From: Muribaculaceae bacterium
GTDB lineage: Bacteria; Bacteroidota; Bacteroidia; Bacteroidales; Muribaculaceae
Assembly: GCA_017548365.1 (NCBI GenBank)
Contig: JAFZAC010000028.1
Location: forward strand, 1 to 64,000
DNA: 64,000 nt
Direction of reading: 5' to 3'
The notes under the pieces are model-generated. The model had not been told where the DNA came from, made no database searches, and worked only from the letters and a program-made list of their open reading frames with translations. The translations under genes and the position numbers were made by a program. The first letter of the stretch is position 1, and each line of letters opens with the position of its first letter. This document shows, one piece after another, positions 35,350 through 45,025 of this stretch.

Positions 35350-35393
35350 GAATTTCTAGAGGTTCTAGATTTACTAGATTCCCTAGAAATTCT
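35350..35393. repeat. TCTAGA-rich inverted repeat
   Basis: TAGAATTTCTAG and its reverse complement CTAGAAATTCTA flank an inner TTCTAGATTTACTAGATT stretch, giving nested hairpin potential between pgi and the methyltransferase gene. Similar words recur at 62852-62882 between era and der. A terminator or a small dispersed repeat are both possible. Confidence 0.5.
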
Positions 35394-35410
35394 ATAATAT
35401 GACGCTTTGT

Positions 35411-36724
35411 TTAAAGGCGCTTTGCCAGTTCGGCGCTTTGGGCCTCATAGCCAGGTTTGTTGAGGAGTGCGAACATATTCTTCTTGTAGGCCTCCACTCC
35501 AGGCTGGTTGAAAGGGTTGACTCCAAGCATGTAGCCACTCATGCCACACGCTTTCTCAAAGAAGTAAATTAGCTGTCCAAGATACTTCTCGTTAAGTGCT
35601 GGTAAGGTGATAAGAATATTTGGTACACCTCCATCAACGTGAGCCAGGCGGGTGCCAAGCTCAGCCATCTTGTTCACTTCGTCAACCCGCTTGCCAGCGA
35701 TGTAGTTGAGGCCGTCGAGGTCGGCATCGTCGGTGGGAATTACAACCTCATTACGCTGCTTCTCAACAGTGATGACGGTCTCGAAGATAGTGCGCTCGCC
35801 TTCCTGAATCCATTGTCCCATCGAGTGAAGATCAGTGGTAAAGTCGACACTAGCAGGGAAGATGCCCTTGCCGTCTTTACCCTCACTCTCGCCATAAAGC
35901 TGTTTCCACCACTCGGCAAGGAAGTGCAAGCTAGGATTATAGTTCACAAGTATTTCAACCTTCTTACCAGCCTGATATAGCGCATTTCGGGTAGCAGCAT
36001 AGTCGACCATCATGTCGGCTGGAGCATTCTCCATCTCAACCGCGCCTGCCACTAAAGCATTGATGTCGAAACCAGCGATAGCTACAGGCAGCAAACCAAC
36101 GGGAGTTAGCACCGAGAAACGGCCACCCACATTATCAGCGATGACATAAGTCTTATAACCTTCTTGAGTAGCGAGGCTGCGCAATGCGCCGCGTTTAGCA
36201 TCGGTAATAGCAACAATGCGTTTGGCGGCCTCGGCTTTACCCACTTGCTTCTCAAGCATATTCTTCAATAGACGGAAAGCGATGGCAGGTTCGGTGGTAG
36301 TTCCCGACTTGGAGATTACCACGATGCCAAAGCGCTTACCCTCAAGCAGACACATCAAGTCGCTAAGATAATCTTCGCCAATGTTGTTTCCGGCAAATAC
36401 AACCTTGACACCATTGCTCGATTTATAGGCTGCGAAGTTGTCGCTCAACGCCTCGATCACGGCTTTTGCACCCAAATAGCTGCCGCCAATGCCAATTACC
36501 ACCACATAGTCGCACTCTTGGCGCAGTTGTTGTGCGGTAGCGTTGATGTCATCGAGCTGATTGGCAGTTATCTCGCTTGGCAGATGAAGCCATCCCAAGA
36601 AGTCATTGCCTGCACCGTCACCTTTCTCAAGGGTTTCAACGGCTGCTAGGGCTTGAGGTTTAAAAGCTTCTATTTCTTTCTCGCTGACAGTTCCAAGAAC
36701 TGATTTATTGTTGATATTTATCAT
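35411..36724 (-). CDS. pgi: Glucose-6-phosphate isomerase
   Basis: A 437-residue enzyme interconverting glucose-6-phosphate and fructose-6-phosphate in glycolysis and gluconeogenesis. Signatures: [34 protein letters not shown] (sugar phosphate binding), [16 protein letters not shown] (family signature), [16 protein letters not shown] and [30 protein letters not shown] near the C-terminus with the catalytic Lys. Length matches the short bacterial form. It is followed by an inverted repeat region and the methyltransferase gene, and preceded by an AT-rich palindromic stretch. Confidence 0.96.
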   Translation of the reverse strand: MININNKSVLGTVSEKEIEAFKPQALAAVETLEKGDGAGNDFLGWLHLPSEITANQLDDINATAQQLRQECDYVVVIGIGGSYLGAKAVIEALSDNFAAYKSSNGVKVVFAGNNIGEDYLSDLMCLLEGKRFGIVVISKSGTTTEPAIAFRLLKNMLEKQVGKAEAAKRIVAITDAKRGALRSLATQEGYKTYVIADNVGGRFSVLTPVGLLPVAIAGFDINALVAGAVEMENAPADMMVDYAATRNALYQAGKKVEILVNYNPSLHFLAEWWKQLYGESEGKDGKGIFPASVDFTTDLHSMGQWIQEGERTIFETVITVEKQRNEVVIPTDDADLDGLNYIAGKRVDEVNKMAELGTRLAHVDGGVPNILITLPALNEKYLGQLIYFFEKACGMSGYMLGVNPFNQPGVEAYKKNMFALLNKPGYEAQSAELAKRL

Positions 36725-36739
36725 AATTATTGGAATTAA

Positions 36740-36783
36740 ATGAATTTAAAATTATGCATTGTGCATTATGAATTATGCATTAA
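36740..36783. repeat. AT-rich palindromic stretch with repeated GCATAATT words
   Basis: Between the acetyltransferase-like gene and pgi. The words ATTATGCAT, GTGCATTATG and AATTATGCAT repeat and are partly inverted, giving strong self-complementarity. It looks like a small intergenic repeat of the kind scattered in many AT-rich genomes; no function is shown. Confidence 0.4.
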
Positions 36784-37917
36784 TTAAATTGGCATTGTGA
36801 AGGCGCGACGGCGCTTGTTAAGTATAGTGTCGAAGTATTGCCATTGCTTCTGCACCATTTCGTTGTGCTCAAGTTCATGACTGCTCTCGGCCCATTTGTA
36901 TCCAAGCTTGATAAAGCAAGGAATAAGGTCTGTGAAAAGCAGCGAGTTCACGCCCTTGCTCTGGTATTCGGGCTTCACCGCCACGAGCAGCAAATCAACC
37001 ACATCGTTCTTCTTGAATGCCTTGAGCATGTGATACCATCCCGTTGGGAACAGGCGTCCACGGTTCTTAATAAGGGCTTGCGACAGCGAAGGCAAAGCAA
37101 TACCCACACCAACGAGCTCACGAGTGTCGTTCTTGATGATAAGCGACAAGTCTTCGAGTGGCAAATAAGGCAAATACATCTTGATGTAGTGGTTAATCTG
37201 TTTCTCACTAAGCTGAGAGTAGCCATATAAGTCTTCAAAAGCCTCGTTGATGAGCTTGAAAATAGCCTGACCATAGTCTGCAACCAGTTGCTTGCGGTTA
37301 GTGTACTTGACATTGTCGAGGTTGAAGCGCTTTTTTACGATATCGCTGATGCGCTGCATCTTCTCGGGGACCTGTTCAGGCACCTTGATGTGAAACTCTA
37401 CCCAGTCGACATCCTTGACAAATCCCATGCGCTCAAATTGCTTGGGATAGTAGTCATAGTTGTAGATGGTGGCATTAGTGCCCACTTCGTCAAAGCCCAT
37501 CACCAAGCAACCTTCGGGATCCATGTCGGTAAAACCCAAAGGTCCCATAAGTTCGGTCATGCCTTTTTCTTTATTCCACTTCTTAACTGCATCGAAGAGG
37601 GCGTCAACTACCTCGTCATCATCGATAAAATCAACCCATCCGAATCGTCCTTCCTTCTTGTTGTGACTTTCGTTAAAGCGGTGGTTGATGATGCCGGCAA
37701 TGCGTCCCACAGGTTTGCCATTGCGATAAGCCATGTAATAGACGCTCTCGCAGAAGTCAAACGCTGGGTTCTTATCTGGCATCAGTGTGCCAATCTCATC
37801 GCTAATGAGTGCAGGTACATAATATTTGCTATCACGATAGAGCACATCGATGGGAAACTTCACATACTTAGTCAGTTCCTTCTTGGTAGGTTCTATTTTT
37901 CTGATTTCTACTGCCAT
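36784..37917 (-). CDS. GNAT-like N-acetyltransferase domain protein
   Basis: A 377-residue cytoplasmic protein of a family common in Bacteroidetes. The N-terminal part has YYVPALISDE, YMAYRNGKPVGRIAGIINHR and MGPLGFTDMDPEGCLVMGF; the second half has AVKPEYQSKGVNSLLF, which fits the acetyl-CoA loop of GNAT enzymes, and ESSHELEHNEMVQKQW. It would thus be an acyl-CoA dependent transferase with two GNAT-like halves; the substrate is unknown. A TATCTTTG -7 box (37953-37946) lies about 30 bases upstream of the ATG. Confidence 0.75.
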   Translation of the reverse strand: MAVEIRKIEPTKKELTKYVKFPIDVLYRDSKYYVPALISDEIGTLMPDKNPAFDFCESVYYMAYRNGKPVGRIAGIINHRFNESHNKKEGRFGWVDFIDDDEVVDALFDAVKKWNKEKGMTELMGPLGFTDMDPEGCLVMGFDEVGTNATIYNYDYYPKQFERMGFVKDVDWVEFHIKVPEQVPEKMQRISDIVKKRFNLDNVKYTNRKQLVADYGQAIFKLINEAFEDLYGYSQLSEKQINHYIKMYLPYLPLEDLSLIIKNDTRELVGVGIALPSLSQALIKNRGRLFPTGWYHMLKAFKKNDVVDLLLVAVKPEYQSKGVNSLLFTDLIPCFIKLGYKWAESSHELEHNEMVQKQWQYFDTILNKRRRAFTMPI

Positions 37918-37996
37918 AATTATTCATTTATTTTTTATCTGAGTGCAAAGATATAGTTTTTTTGCCACAAAGAAGGTATTATTAAAACATTTTTAC

Positions 37997-38004
37997 TACC
38001 TTTG
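37997..38004 (+). promoter_or_regulatory. -7 box of the tRNA-Pro gene
   Basis: TACCTTTG, fitting TAnnTTTG, 20 bases before the tRNA. No clear -33 box is seen. Confidence 0.6.
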
Positions 38005-38024
38005 CAGCGCAAAAACAATCAGTT

Positions 38025-38098
38025 CGGGGTGTAGCACAGTTGGTTAGCGCGCCACGTTCGGGACGTGGAGGTCGGAAGTTCGAGTCCTCTCACCCCGA
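38025..38098 (+). tRNA. tRNA-Pro (anticodon CGG)
   Basis: A 74-base cloverleaf: acceptor CGGGGTG/CACCCCG, anticodon stem CCACG/CGTGG with loop TTCGGGA (anticodon CGG), T-loop TTCGAGT and discriminator A at 38098. The 3' CCA is not encoded (CCC follows). Two A-C oppositions are seen: one in the D stem (GCAC against GCGC) and one in the T stem (GGAAG against CCTCT); the rest pairs well. A good terminator follows at once. Confidence 0.93.
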
Positions 38099-38109
38099 CC
38101 CGAATAAGA

Positions 38110-38145
38110 AAGCGACAAGAGAAATTCGTCTTTTGTCGCTTTTTT
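38110..38145 (+). terminator. Terminator of the tRNA-Pro gene
   Basis: AAGCGACAA (38110-38118) and TTGTCGCTT (38133-38141) form a 9-bp stem followed by a T-run to 38145. Confidence 0.88.
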
Positions 38146-38236
38146 CGTGTTTTTTTGAGTAATCGTATGTTTTTTTCAAGGTCATGATGCTTATGTTTTA
38201 AATTATTATTAACTTTGGGGGTTAAAATAACAAGAT

Positions 38237-40072
38237 ATGACTATAAGGATAAAAATCAAGACAATAGTGATAGCCTGCTTGTTGGCTATCATCAGTAGTG
38301 TGCCAGCAATGGCCGAGGAATTCACTACTGCTACTCCCATCAACAGCGAGCAGTATAACAAGTGGAAAACAAGCAAGCCATTCACACAGGCCCTTGAAGC
38401 TCTTCAAAAAGACGAAATAAAAGATGCTGTGAAGGGGTTCACACAGGAGCTGAAACTTCATCCCGACAACGCCTATGCAATGTGCAACCTAGCTCAGGCC
38501 AATTGCCTGATGCGTTTGGAGCAGCTTCTTGATGAAACCGATTATTATCGTGCCGACACCGCCACTGTAATAGCAGCCAACAAAAAATTCAAAGAGCTTG
38601 TGAGCAGCGATGCAAAGTATCTTGAGACTTCCATTACCAAACTTCCCCCTCAAGACAAAGAATCGCAATGCGCTGCCTATCTAGCCCTTGCCGAAATACT
38701 GTCGACCTACTGTTATGATGACGAGGATGCGATACTCAAGGCGTTCAACAACGCCATTGCCTGTCATCCGTGCAAGGAGAGTTATTTTGCACGAATTAGT
38801 TATATGTATGAAAACAACGAAAACTTTATAAGCCATATAGAAGACGATGCCAAAGCAGTCTATTCTATTGCCCCCAACGATGCCTCAGCTGTGAAGCTAA
38901 TGGCGCTCGTGTGCTATGAGAAAAAAGATTATGACGGTTTCATAAATCATTATGATGAATATCAAGCCATTGCTAAAGCCGAGGAGCTGCAACCCGACTA
39001 CGACCTTGACATGCTATATGCAAGCATACTTGAGGACAACAATTTGACCGATGACGCCATCGCCCTTTATTTAAAGATTATCGCCTACAGCCAGAAAACA
39101 ACTGCATTAAAAAAGTTGCTTGCGATAATCAAAAACGACGAATCAACTGCCGATGTAGTGCTATCAACGATAAAACAGATGCAATTTGCCGAAGAAGGAG
39201 ATGACGAAGTGTGGGGTATCATCCAGGGTATCATCTTCAAGGACTGCCTCAAAGATTATGACTCGGCTATATCATACTACAAAGAAATGCTGGATGCCAA
39301 TCCTGGCGTGAGCTATTACATGCAAAGCCTAAGCCAATGTTATATGATGAAAGGTGATATCGCAAACGCCAAATTATATACTCAAGCTTCGGACATTGTA
39401 GACAATTCCAATAAATATCGAAGCCTGCTCTTCCAGCTTGGCGAAATAGCTCCCCTGCTTGATTATTACAATACAGCCAATACTACTATTGATTTCTTTG
39501 ATTATAGCGACAACTACTATACCAGTCAGGCCATTCTTCACACAATGAACCACGATTACGATAAAGCTATAGAAATCTTGAGCATGGGTATAGCCAATGG
39601 AAAAGAATCTCCTGAAATTGATTATTACTATGGCTACGCACTGAACAGAATGGGTCGATATGATGAGGCTATGACTTACCTACAGAAGGCTTTGTCGAAA
39701 AAAGATGAAGGTGAAGAGCTGGACCGTGTGACTTCCATTCTTCTGAAACTTGAGCTTGGCGATAGCGATAATGCTAAAGAAGAGATAGACGATTTGAGCC
39801 GTGAATGGCTTCAAAACCTTGAGTATAATATACCTGGATTTGAGTCTATGAATTCACTGGATGCCTATGATTTGGCATGTCTTTATTCTTTAGCAGGCGA
39901 CACCGACAAAGCCATGGAATTCATGCGACTACATTTCGAGCAAGATAAGTTCCCTTACAACTTTGGGCTCATATCTAAAGACTTTCAGCTCGACAACCTG
40001 CGTTCCCTGCCCGAGTTCCAGGAACTAATCAACAAATATTATTTTGAGTGGAAAAGCAATAACAAAAAGTAA
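38237..40072 (+). CDS. Secreted tetratricopeptide repeat protein
   Basis: A 611-residue exported protein (signal peptide ends SSVPAMAEE, about residue 27). After INSEQYNKWKTSKPF (residues 35-49) it is nearly all helical, with TPR-like units such as AVKGFTQELKLHPDNAYAMC and YGYALNRMGRYDEAMTYL. It ends in a conserved CLYSLAGDTDKAMEFM motif and a short tail. TPR arrays hold protein complexes together; the partner is unknown. A TAACTTTG -7 box at 38210-38217 gives a short leader. The next gene, 23 bases downstream, is a paralogue with the same opening and closing motifs. Confidence 0.83.
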   Translation: MTIRIKIKTIVIACLLAIISSVPAMAEEFTTATPINSEQYNKWKTSKPFTQALEALQKDEIKDAVKGFTQELKLHPDNAYAMCNLAQANCLMRLEQLLDETDYYRADTATVIAANKKFKELVSSDAKYLETSITKLPPQDKESQCAAYLALAEILSTYCYDDEDAILKAFNNAIACHPCKESYFARISYMYENNENFISHIEDDAKAVYSIAPNDASAVKLMALVCYEKKDYDGFINHYDEYQAIAKAEELQPDYDLDMLYASILEDNNLTDDAIALYLKIIAYSQKTTALKKLLAIIKNDESTADVVLSTIKQMQFAEEGDDEVWGIIQGIIFKDCLKDYDSAISYYKEMLDANPGVSYYMQSLSQCYMMKGDIANAKLYTQASDIVDNSNKYRSLLFQLGEIAPLLDYYNTANTTIDFFDYSDNYYTSQAILHTMNHDYDKAIEILSMGIANGKESPEIDYYYGYALNRMGRYDEAMTYLQKALSKKDEGEELDRVTSILLKLELGDSDNAKEEIDDLSREWLQNLEYNIPGFESMNSLDAYDLACLYSLAGDTDKAMEFMRLHFEQDKFPYNFGLISKDFQLDNLRSLPEFQELINKYYFEWKSNNKK

Positions 40073-40095
40073 AACACTCTAAAAAACACAAGACA

Positions 40096-42057
40096 ATGAA
40101 ATATCTCAAACAATATGGCTTATGGGTGATGCTGCTGGTATTAATCGCCTTTTACGCACCACTTGCAACAGCACAAAATAATGCCACCAACGAAGATTCC
40201 GAATCGGATATCATCAATAGCGAGCAGTACAACAAGTGGAAGAACAGCAAGAACTTTGTTGCTGGTGTCAAAGAGTTTGACAACGAGGATTTTGAAGATG
40301 ACACCTATGAGAAAGCTCTTGGATTCTTCCAGAAAGAAGTAAAACAACATCCCGCCAATGGATATGCCTACTGCAATATGGCGCTATGTCAAAAATACAT
40401 AGCTCTTATCGCTCTTAACAAACAGTTGTATGAGCTTTATAACAGCGAAAGTGCCAATATGGAAAATATCGATGAACTTTTTCAAAAAGGCAAACAGCAA
40501 CGTGACAAAGAGTTCCTTAACGCAGCAACCGTGCTCGACAAGGGCATTTCCTTGTTGCCTCCAAAGGACAAAACCTCTTTGTGCAAGGCGTATACACAAA
40601 AAGGCATTATCTTGAACGAATGTTTCGACAGCGACTCGTCGAAGGTAGTTGCATGTTACCTGAAGGCACTTGAATTGATGCCATCCCTTGAGGCTTATAC
40701 CAATCTTATCGACTTTTATAACGAAAAAGAAGACCCAATCACAGCCAACTATTACACTCTCGAAGCCTATAAAAACCTAAAAGATATTGACGATGATGAT
40801 TTCATGGCCACAATAGCATCAACTCTTGCCGATAATGGCGAGACCGATAAGGCAATGGAAATCATCAATACTATTTTGAGAAAAAATCCTCAAAACACCG
40901 ATGCGATAACCACAAGAAGCGACATTTATTATCAACAGAAAAACTATAACGCTTACATTGACGACATAATCACTCTCTCCAACGCAGGAAAATTAAACAA
41001 CACAACAAGTTTGCTGGCTCAAATTGCCAACATGAACGAGGATAATCTCGATTTGGTATTACAAAAGGTACACAATGCACAAGAGCTTGACAAAGAAGAA
41101 AACCACACCAACTGGCAACTGGTTGAAGGTTATCTGCAAATGAATGAGTCGCATAATTATCAAAAAGCGTTAGAAAGCATGAAAAATGGGCTAAAAAGCA
41201 CCTATACATCCTTTGTTCTTGCGAGAATTGGCGAATGTTTCTACCTGATGGGCAAGACCGATAATGCTCTTCAGTTCATAGAGGATGCCCAGCTGCTCCT
41301 CAACAAGGAAAAGGCCGAAGATGAGGAAGATGACGATGACAACGACTATCTCCTCGACAAAATACAAATCGAGATGAATTGTGGTCTTGTAGAAAATGTC
41401 ATCAATGACGCACAGATTTATCGCATCTTAAAAGGCGACGGACCTCAGTCAGAACCTGCCTATACCGTACTGGAATGGGCCTATAGGACTAAAGGATGCT
41501 ATAAAGACGCCCTAAGCATCACCGACAAGTGGATGGAAGTCACAAGCGACAAGGCCAACGTGCAATACCGACGTGCCAACATCCTTTATGCTATGGGCCG
41601 AACCGATGAAGCTCAGCAAGAACTCAAGGATCTCCTCGCCAAGGAAGAGAACTTTGATAACAACCAGGAATTTAAATTCAATATTTTGCAGCGTTTGAGC
41701 CGCAATGATGAAGCTAGAGATATTCTGGAAACACTTGTTGCCAACACCGAAAAGATAGAAAATATGATGACAACTCCAGAATCACTAAATAACGAAGATT
41801 TATCGGAGATAATGTCTTTAGAGGCAATGTCATTATATAATATTGCCTGCTCCTACTCTCTTCTTGGAGATACCGACAAGGCAATTGATTACTTGAAACG
41901 TCATTACGAGAGTTATACTGGAGCGATGCAACCAAACTTCGATTACACAATTCTTGATTCAGACTTTGACAACATACGTCAAAATCCTGAGTTCATGCAA
42001 ACCATCAACCACTATAAGACAATGTGGCTCAACGGAGAGTTGAAACCAAAGAAATAA
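40096..42057 (+). CDS. Secreted tetratricopeptide repeat protein, paralogue
   Basis: A 653-residue exported protein (signal peptide about residues 1-27, ending LATAQ). It shares INSEQYNKWKNSKNF and the closing CSYSLLGDTDKAIDYL motif with the preceding protein, so the pair arose by tandem duplication followed by strong divergence. Central units (NGYAYCNMALCQKYIALIAL, RRANILYAMGRTDEAQQELK) are TPRs. An acidic run around residues 411-418 (EDEEDDDDND) marks a linker. It is followed after 2 bases by a small membrane protein gene, so the three genes are probably one operon. Confidence 0.83.
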   Translation: MKYLKQYGLWVMLLVLIAFYAPLATAQNNATNEDSESDIINSEQYNKWKNSKNFVAGVKEFDNEDFEDDTYEKALGFFQKEVKQHPANGYAYCNMALCQKYIALIALNKQLYELYNSESANMENIDELFQKGKQQRDKEFLNAATVLDKGISLLPPKDKTSLCKAYTQKGIILNECFDSDSSKVVACYLKALELMPSLEAYTNLIDFYNEKEDPITANYYTLEAYKNLKDIDDDDFMATIASTLADNGETDKAMEIINTILRKNPQNTDAITTRSDIYYQQKNYNAYIDDIITLSNAGKLNNTTSLLAQIANMNEDNLDLVLQKVHNAQELDKEENHTNWQLVEGYLQMNESHNYQKALESMKNGLKSTYTSFVLARIGECFYLMGKTDNALQFIEDAQLLLNKEKAEDEEDDDDNDYLLDKIQIEMNCGLVENVINDAQIYRILKGDGPQSEPAYTVLEWAYRTKGCYKDALSITDKWMEVTSDKANVQYRRANILYAMGRTDEAQQELKDLLAKEENFDNNQEFKFNILQRLSRNDEARDILETLVANTEKIENMMTTPESLNNEDLSEIMSLEAMSLYNIACSYSLLGDTDKAIDYLKRHYESYTGAMQPNFDYTILDSDFDNIRQNPEFMQTINHYKTMWLNGELKPKK

Positions 42058-42059
42058 TC

Positions 42060-42335
42060 ATGCAAGAAAGCCGTCAACACACACCTCGCTGGAAGAAATT
42101 ACTCATTGGCTTGTCGCTGATACCACTGCTGTGGTGGCCTGTTTCGCTGTTGCACGACAGCGCTTTTGTCTTCAACGGAACTAAGCGACTTCTTATGATA
42201 CTCTTTCCGTTCTACGCCATCGGCTCTATAGCATTGGCATGGCATTGCCGCAATGAGCGCCCCGAAGTAATGTGGGTGCTGATCGTGGTGCTGTGGTTGA
42301 GCTATGCGGCCATTTTCACAATTGCCGCCATATAA
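42060..42335 (+). CDS. Small membrane protein
   Basis: A 91-residue protein with three predicted membrane helices (KLLIGLSLIPLLWWPVSLL, LLMILFPFYAIGSIALAWH and VMWVLIVVLWLSYAAIFTI) and a polar N-terminus (MQESRQHTPRWKK). The frame can be read further upstream, but the ATG at 42060 lies just behind the stop of the TPR gene and opens the protein well. I do not recognise a family. The tight spacing suggests a link to the secreted TPR proteins. Confidence 0.7.
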   Translation: MQESRQHTPRWKKLLIGLSLIPLLWWPVSLLHDSAFVFNGTKRLLMILFPFYAIGSIALAWHCRNERPEVMWVLIVVLWLSYAAIFTIAAI

Positions 42336-42384
42336 ATAATAAATTTATAATGATAAGATAAACCATAAACGTTAAAACAAAAAA

Positions 42385-44058
42385 ATGATAGACGAACTAA
42401 AGATTTTTTGCAAAAATACACAGGAGTATATCGACATTGACGGTGGCGACACCTTACAAGATATATATGAGACTATAGAGAAGCGCATTCCCTTCAGGCC
42501 TATCTGCGCCCTTGTAAACAATAAACTTGAAGCACTCAACTATCCAGTTTTCGGACCAAAGATGGTGGAATATTTAGAGCCCATCTCGCCTCAAGGCATC
42601 AGGGTTTATATACACTCGTTGTGCATGGTGCTCTACAAAGCAATTGTCGACCTTTTTCCTGGTAAACGCTTGCGCATCGAGCACAGTATCTCGGGAGGCT
42701 TCTATTGCACCATCAAGCATGATGAAGAGCTGCTCACACCCGAAAATATCGAGCGAATCAAGGTGCAAATGCAAGAGATTATAGACAAGGACCTCAAGTT
42801 TGTGCGTCGCGAGCGTCTCACCACCGACGTAGTAGAGATGTTCCGCAAGCAGGGCCTCAATGACAAAGTGCGACTACTCGAATCGAGCAACGACCTCTAC
42901 ACCACCTTCTATAAACTTGACAATGTAATCGATAGCTACTATGAACCTCTAGCACCTTCAACTGGCTACATCACAGCATTCAACCTTGAGCCATATAAAG
43001 ACGGAATGTTGTTGCTAGGTCCTGATAAGAACGATGAAAATAAGCCTCGCAAGTCCTATCCCATGGAGAAGATGTTCAAGGCATTCACTAGATATGTGAA
43101 GTTTAACGATATCGTAGGACTCGATGACGTGGGGACTCTTAACAAAGGTATAGAAAAAGGTTGGGCACCCGATATCATCAACGTTGCCGAAGCTTTGCAT
43201 GACAAGATGTTTTCACGCATTGCCGACGACATAACCGAACGTTACAACAATGGTGGTGCACGTGTAGTACTTATCGCTGGACCATCTTCAAGTGGAAAAA
43301 CAACTTCTAGCAAAAGATTGGGCATCCAGCTTATAACCAATTATATAATACCTAAGGTCATCTCACTCGACAATTACTTTGTCGACCGCACCCGCACCCC
43401 TCGAGACGAGAAAGGAGACTACGACTACGAGTCTCTCTATGCACTTGATCTTGAGCTGTTCAACAAAGACCTCAAGGCGCTCATCAACGGCGAGGAGGTG
43501 AAGATGCCAACCTACAATTTCCACACTGGCGAACGCGAGTATCGCGGCAACACGCTCAAGCTAGAGGACAACAACATCTTGCTCATGGAAGGAATTCACG
43601 GACTGAATCCTGAATTAACCAAAGATATTCCTGACGAAATGAAATACCGCGTGTATGTTAGCGCACTCACCACACTGAGCATCGACGACCATAATTGGGT
43701 GTCGACCAGCGACAATCGCCTGCTGCGCCGCATAGTGCGAGACTACAAGTACCGTGGTGCCGATGCTCAGGCGAGCATCGCGCGCTGGCTGAGTGTGAGA
43801 CGCGGTGAGGAGAAATGGATTTTCCCCTATCAAGAGAACGCCGACGCTATGCTTAACTCATCGTTGTTATTTGAACTTGCAGTGATGAAAGATCAAGCCG
43901 AACCCATCCTTAAGCAAGTGCCCACCAACGTGCCTGAATATGCCGAGGCGAGCCGTTTGCTGCGTTTCCTGCGCTACTTCAAGCCCATCAGCGACACAAC
44001 AATCCCAAGCACGAGCTTGATACGCGAGTTCCTAGGCGGCAGCAGCTTCCGCGACTAA
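42385..44058 (+). CDS. Nucleoside kinase with ThrRS-like N-terminal region
   Basis: A 557-residue fusion protein. Residues 1-70 look like a TGS-type ubiquitin-like fold (LQDIYETIEKRIPFRP), residues 75-240 resemble the second domain of threonyl-tRNA synthetase (IEHSISGGFYCTIKHDEEL), and residues 290-500 are a uridine kinase-like P-loop enzyme: GPSSSGKTTSSKRL (near 299-312), SLDNYFVDRTRTPRD, and LLMEGIHGLNPEL. Proteins of this make-up occur in Bacteroidetes, Firmicutes and Thermotogae and are annotated as nucleoside kinases. The role of the ThrRS-like part is unknown. Length is normal. Confidence 0.9.
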   Translation: MIDELKIFCKNTQEYIDIDGGDTLQDIYETIEKRIPFRPICALVNNKLEALNYPVFGPKMVEYLEPISPQGIRVYIHSLCMVLYKAIVDLFPGKRLRIEHSISGGFYCTIKHDEELLTPENIERIKVQMQEIIDKDLKFVRRERLTTDVVEMFRKQGLNDKVRLLESSNDLYTTFYKLDNVIDSYYEPLAPSTGYITAFNLEPYKDGMLLLGPDKNDENKPRKSYPMEKMFKAFTRYVKFNDIVGLDDVGTLNKGIEKGWAPDIINVAEALHDKMFSRIADDITERYNNGGARVVLIAGPSSSGKTTSSKRLGIQLITNYIIPKVISLDNYFVDRTRTPRDEKGDYDYESLYALDLELFNKDLKALINGEEVKMPTYNFHTGEREYRGNTLKLEDNNILLMEGIHGLNPELTKDIPDEMKYRVYVSALTTLSIDDHNWVSTSDNRLLRRIVRDYKYRGADAQASIARWLSVRRGEEKWIFPYQENADAMLNSSLLFELAVMKDQAEPILKQVPTNVPEYAEASRLLRFLRYFKPISDTTIPSTSLIREFLGGSSFRD

Positions 44059-44221
44059 CCATTTACGCACTTTCTCCTTTCTCCAATTATTTCTCAATAG
44101 AATTATTGACATTACCTTAAAATAAATCTTTTTTTTGATTACTTTGAGCTGAAAATAGCTATTAAGAATCAAACAGACGTTTTTAACACAAAAAATTATT
44201 AACTCTTACATATTTATAATT

Positions 44222-45004
44222 ATGAAACATTTTAAATTCTTACTAGTTATTAGCTTTTTTGCGACAGCATTAATATCTTCTACCGGCTGTACCGACAGCA
44301 AAGCAAAACAAGCTGCCGATAGCATTGTTGCCAATATGGTGCGTGTGGATGGTGGCACTTTCAAGATGGGAACAAACGAATATGACTATGAATATCAAAT
44401 GGATCGTGGTCCTGTTCATAACGTTACAGTGAGTACATTCTATATTTGTAAATATGAGGTGACTCAGCAAGAATGGGAAGCAATTATGGGCAAAAATCCA
44501 AGCACTTTTAAAGAAGAAAGTCCAAAGAATCCTGTAGAGACCGTTTCATGGCTTGATTGCCAGGAATTCATCAAGCGCCTGAACGAATTAACAGGCAAGA
44601 AATTCCGTCTTCCAACTGAGGCCGAATGGGAGTTTGCCGCCCGCGGTGGAAATAAGTCAAAAGGTTACAAATTCGCAGGAAACGATGACGCCTATGAAGT
44701 AGGATGCGTATGTACCAACTATGAGCAAGCTACACAAGAAGTGGGTTTACTTCCTCCCAATGAGCTTGGTCTCTATGATATGACAGGTAATGTAATTGAA
44801 CTTTGTAGTGACGTCTATGGTCCCTACAGCGACAAAGACCAAATAAATCCCAAGGGAGCAGCCGACACAACTGTTTATCGAGTTGGCCGAGGTGGTGGCT
44901 GGTGCAATGCAAGCCGTAACTGCACAGTTACCCACCGTCAGAAAGTGGCAAAACATGAATATGCCAATGGCGTGGGTCTTCGCTTAGTAATGGACGCTAA
45001 ATAA
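44222..45004 (+). CDS. FGE/SUMF1-fold lipoprotein
   Basis: A 260-residue lipoprotein: signal peptide with lipobox SSTGC (Cys23). The rest is a formylglycine-generating-enzyme (sulfatase-modifying factor) fold: MVRVDGGTFKMGTNEYDYEY, FYICKYEVTQQEWEAIMG, NPVETVSWLDCQEFIKRLN, RLPTEAEWEFAARGG, NELGLYDMTGNVIELCSDVY, and RGGGWCNASRNCTVTHR. True FGE enzymes have a fixed cysteine pair after the RGGS motif; here two Cys are present but with one more residue between them than the CxxxxC of known bacterial FGE, so activity is uncertain. Many such proteins are binding or structural proteins. A tandem paralogue follows 21 bases downstream. Confidence 0.88.
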   Translation: MKHFKFLLVISFFATALISSTGCTDSKAKQAADSIVANMVRVDGGTFKMGTNEYDYEYQMDRGPVHNVTVSTFYICKYEVTQQEWEAIMGKNPSTFKEESPKNPVETVSWLDCQEFIKRLNELTGKKFRLPTEAEWEFAARGGNKSKGYKFAGNDDAYEVGCVCTNYEQATQEVGLLPPNELGLYDMTGNVIELCSDVYGPYSDKDQINPKGAADTTVYRVGRGGGWCNASRNCTVTHRQKVAKHEYANGVGLRLVMDAK

Positions 45005-45025
45005 TAACATAAAACAACATATATC

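Noticed and set aside
36740..36783. The AT-rich palindromic stretch as a CRISPR array or attachment site
   Set aside because: Repeat units are short, irregular and lack unique spacers, and no cas or integrase gene is in the window.
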